Positions 62,792 to 64,000 of a stretch of 64,000 nucleotides of DNA are shown piece after piece. Source of the DNA: Colwellia sp. (lineage in GTDB: Bacteria; Pseudomonadota; Gammaproteobacteria; Enterobacterales; Alteromonadaceae); assembly GCF_013214175.1 (NCBI RefSeq), contig NZ_JABSPA010000003.1, positions 496,001-560,000 on the forward strand, in the 5' to 3' direction. The translations under genes were made by a program, and so were the position numbers. Every line of letters starts with the position of its first letter. Within the stretch, counting starts at the first letter, position 1. The notes beneath the pieces are model-generated. The model worked only from the letters and a program-made list of their open reading frames with translations, made no database searches and was not told the origin of the DNA.

Positions 62792-63922
62792 ATGGCTGAT
62801 TCTGATAGTGGTGAAAAAACTGAAGAGCCCACGGCAAAAAAACTCACCGATGCCAGAAAAAAGGGTCAAATTGCCCGCTCTAAAGATTTAGGTACTTTTT
62901 TTGTCTTAGTAGGTAGTGCTTGTGCCATGTTGCTCATGGGGAAGTCTTTAGCTACCGCTATGGCTAATATGATGACGCATATGTTTAGCTTAAGTCGAGA
63001 AGAAGCCATGGATGTCAATGCGCTTTTTAAAGTGGTCAATGATGGTATTTACCAAGTTGTACCACCATTAATGTGGATCTTTTTTATTGTTATGTTAGCG
63101 GCATTTGTCGGTAATACCATGCTTGGAGGTATGAGTTTTTCGTGGGAAGCCATGATGCCAAAAGCAAGTAGACTGTCTCCTATGGCTGGCTTTAAAAGAA
63201 TGTTTGGTGTACAAGCTGCGGTCGAGCTGATTAAATCCATATTAAAATTCTTTGTGGTTTTTATTGTCGCTTTTTTACTGCTTAATGGCCTTTTTGAACA
63301 AATTTTAGGCTTGAGTCGAGAAACCATTCCTACTAATTTTGAACATTCAACGACTATGTTACTGTGGATGTTTTTAGTGTTGGCCTTATCGATAGGCATT
63401 ATTGTGGTTATTGATGCGCCGTACCAAGTTTGGAATCATAACCGCCAATTAAAAATGACTAAGCAAGAAATTAAAGATGAGCATAAAGGCTCTGAAGGTA
63501 GCCCTGAAATAAAACAGCGAATTCGTCGAACACAATATGAAATGTCACAACGACGTATGATGCAAGACGTTCCAGACTCAGATGTAGTGATAACAAACCC
63601 GACGCACTTTTCTATCGCACTCAAGTATGATGCCGCAGTAGGGGGAGCGCCTGTGCTGGTGGCAAAAGGTGTTGATGAAATGGCGCTACATATCCGCACC
63701 ATTGCTAAAGAGCATCAAGTTGAAATAATTCAATCACCGGCTTTAGCACGCTCAATATATTATACAGCGGAAGTTGGCGATGATATTCCTGAAGAGCTAT
63801 TTGCCGCTGTAGCCCAAGTGTTGGCCTTTATCTTTCAGCTTAACGAACATAAAAAAGGTAATGCTAAAAAACCCATTCCGGTAGCTAAAAACTTGCCTAT
63901 TCCAGACGATTTCAGATATTAG
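62792..63922 (+). CDS. flhB: Flagellar export switch protein FlhB
   Basis: Protein of 376 aa with a charged N-terminal tail (DSGEKTEEPTAKKLTDARKK), four membrane helices and a cytoplasmic domain. The autocleavage motif is intact: Asn269-Pro270-Thr271-His272 in VVITNPTHFSIALKYD. Cleavage there lets FliK switch export from hook to filament proteins. It is the last gene of the window; flhA would be expected next, since the 78 bases after the stop hold no gene. Confidence 0.97.
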   Translation: MADSDSGEKTEEPTAKKLTDARKKGQIARSKDLGTFFVLVGSACAMLLMGKSLATAMANMMTHMFSLSREEAMDVNALFKVVNDGIYQVVPPLMWIFFIVMLAAFVGNTMLGGMSFSWEAMMPKASRLSPMAGFKRMFGVQAAVELIKSILKFFVVFIVAFLLLNGLFEQILGLSRETIPTNFEHSTTMLLWMFLVLALSIGIIVVIDAPYQVWNHNRQLKMTKQEIKDEHKGSEGSPEIKQRIRRTQYEMSQRRMMQDVPDSDVVITNPTHFSIALKYDAAVGGAPVLVAKGVDEMALHIRTIAKEHQVEIIQSPALARSIYYTAEVGDDIPEELFAAVAQVLAFIFQLNEHKKGNAKKPIPVAKNLPIPDDFRY

Positions 63923-64000
63923 TGCGGTCTTTTATAGCCAATAGTTATCGCTAGTAATACTAGTCAATAGCATATAGCCGTTACCAATCAATATACATGT

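Overview
The window looks like the chromosome of a cold-adapted marine gammaproteobacterium of the order Alteromonadales, most likely a Colwellia close to C. psychrerythraea. The basis is AT-rich DNA, Vibrio/Shewanella-type polar flagellar gene order (flgOPT, flgMNA, cheV-cheR, flrABC, flaG-fliD-fliS), a DEAD-box helicase next to a cold shock protein, EfpL, and gene neighbourhoods I recall from that genus. The assignment is by recognition, not by a database search.

Positions 1-4.2 kb hold the end of an MFS transporter and a compact hydroxyproline/peptide module: a trans-3-hydroxy-L-proline dehydratase (a proline racemase-fold enzyme with the Cys-to-Thr change), an Xaa-Pro aminopeptidase and an ornithine-cyclodeaminase-like enzyme that is probably a delta1-pyrroline-2-carboxylate reductase. 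Together they could turn trans-3-hydroxyproline into proline. A second M24 peptidase and a DAO-family flavoenzyme follow at 7-10 kb on the minus strand. Between them (4.8-6.5 kb) lie a DEAD-box RNA helicase and a CspA-type protein. At 10-14 kb are a decayed PNPOx-family pseudogene, an LpxR-type lipid A deacylase, a small coiled-coil ORF, efpL and an M14-like metallopeptidase.

From 14.3 kb to the end the window is a polar flagellar regulon: flgT, flgOP, flgNMA (minus strand), cheV-cheR, flgBCDE, flgFGHIJKL, three tandem flagellin genes, flaG-fliD, a block on the minus strand (small unknown gene, fliT-like, fliS, another unknown gene, and a flagellin carrying a zinc metallopeptidase domain), flrA-flrBC, then fliEFGHIJKLMNOPQR-flhB. 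The hierarchy is partly legible in the DNA. There are strong sigma-54 (-24/-12) sites before flgF, fliE and the first flagellin. There are FliA (sigma-28) sites before flgM, the third flagellin and the protease-flagellin. FlrA, FlrB and FlrC supply the activators for sigma-54, and FlgM restrains FliA until the hook is complete.

The most notable items are the 585-aa flagellin with an HEMTH...FTEG gluzincin-like insertion (flagellinolysin type), a triplicated flgE leader carrying two 12-codon decoy ORFs that copy the FlgE N-terminus, a partial flgC duplicate whose shared protein tail differs only at synonymous sites, and two MITE-like families. One MITE copy lies 12 bp upstream of the fliE sigma-54 promoter.
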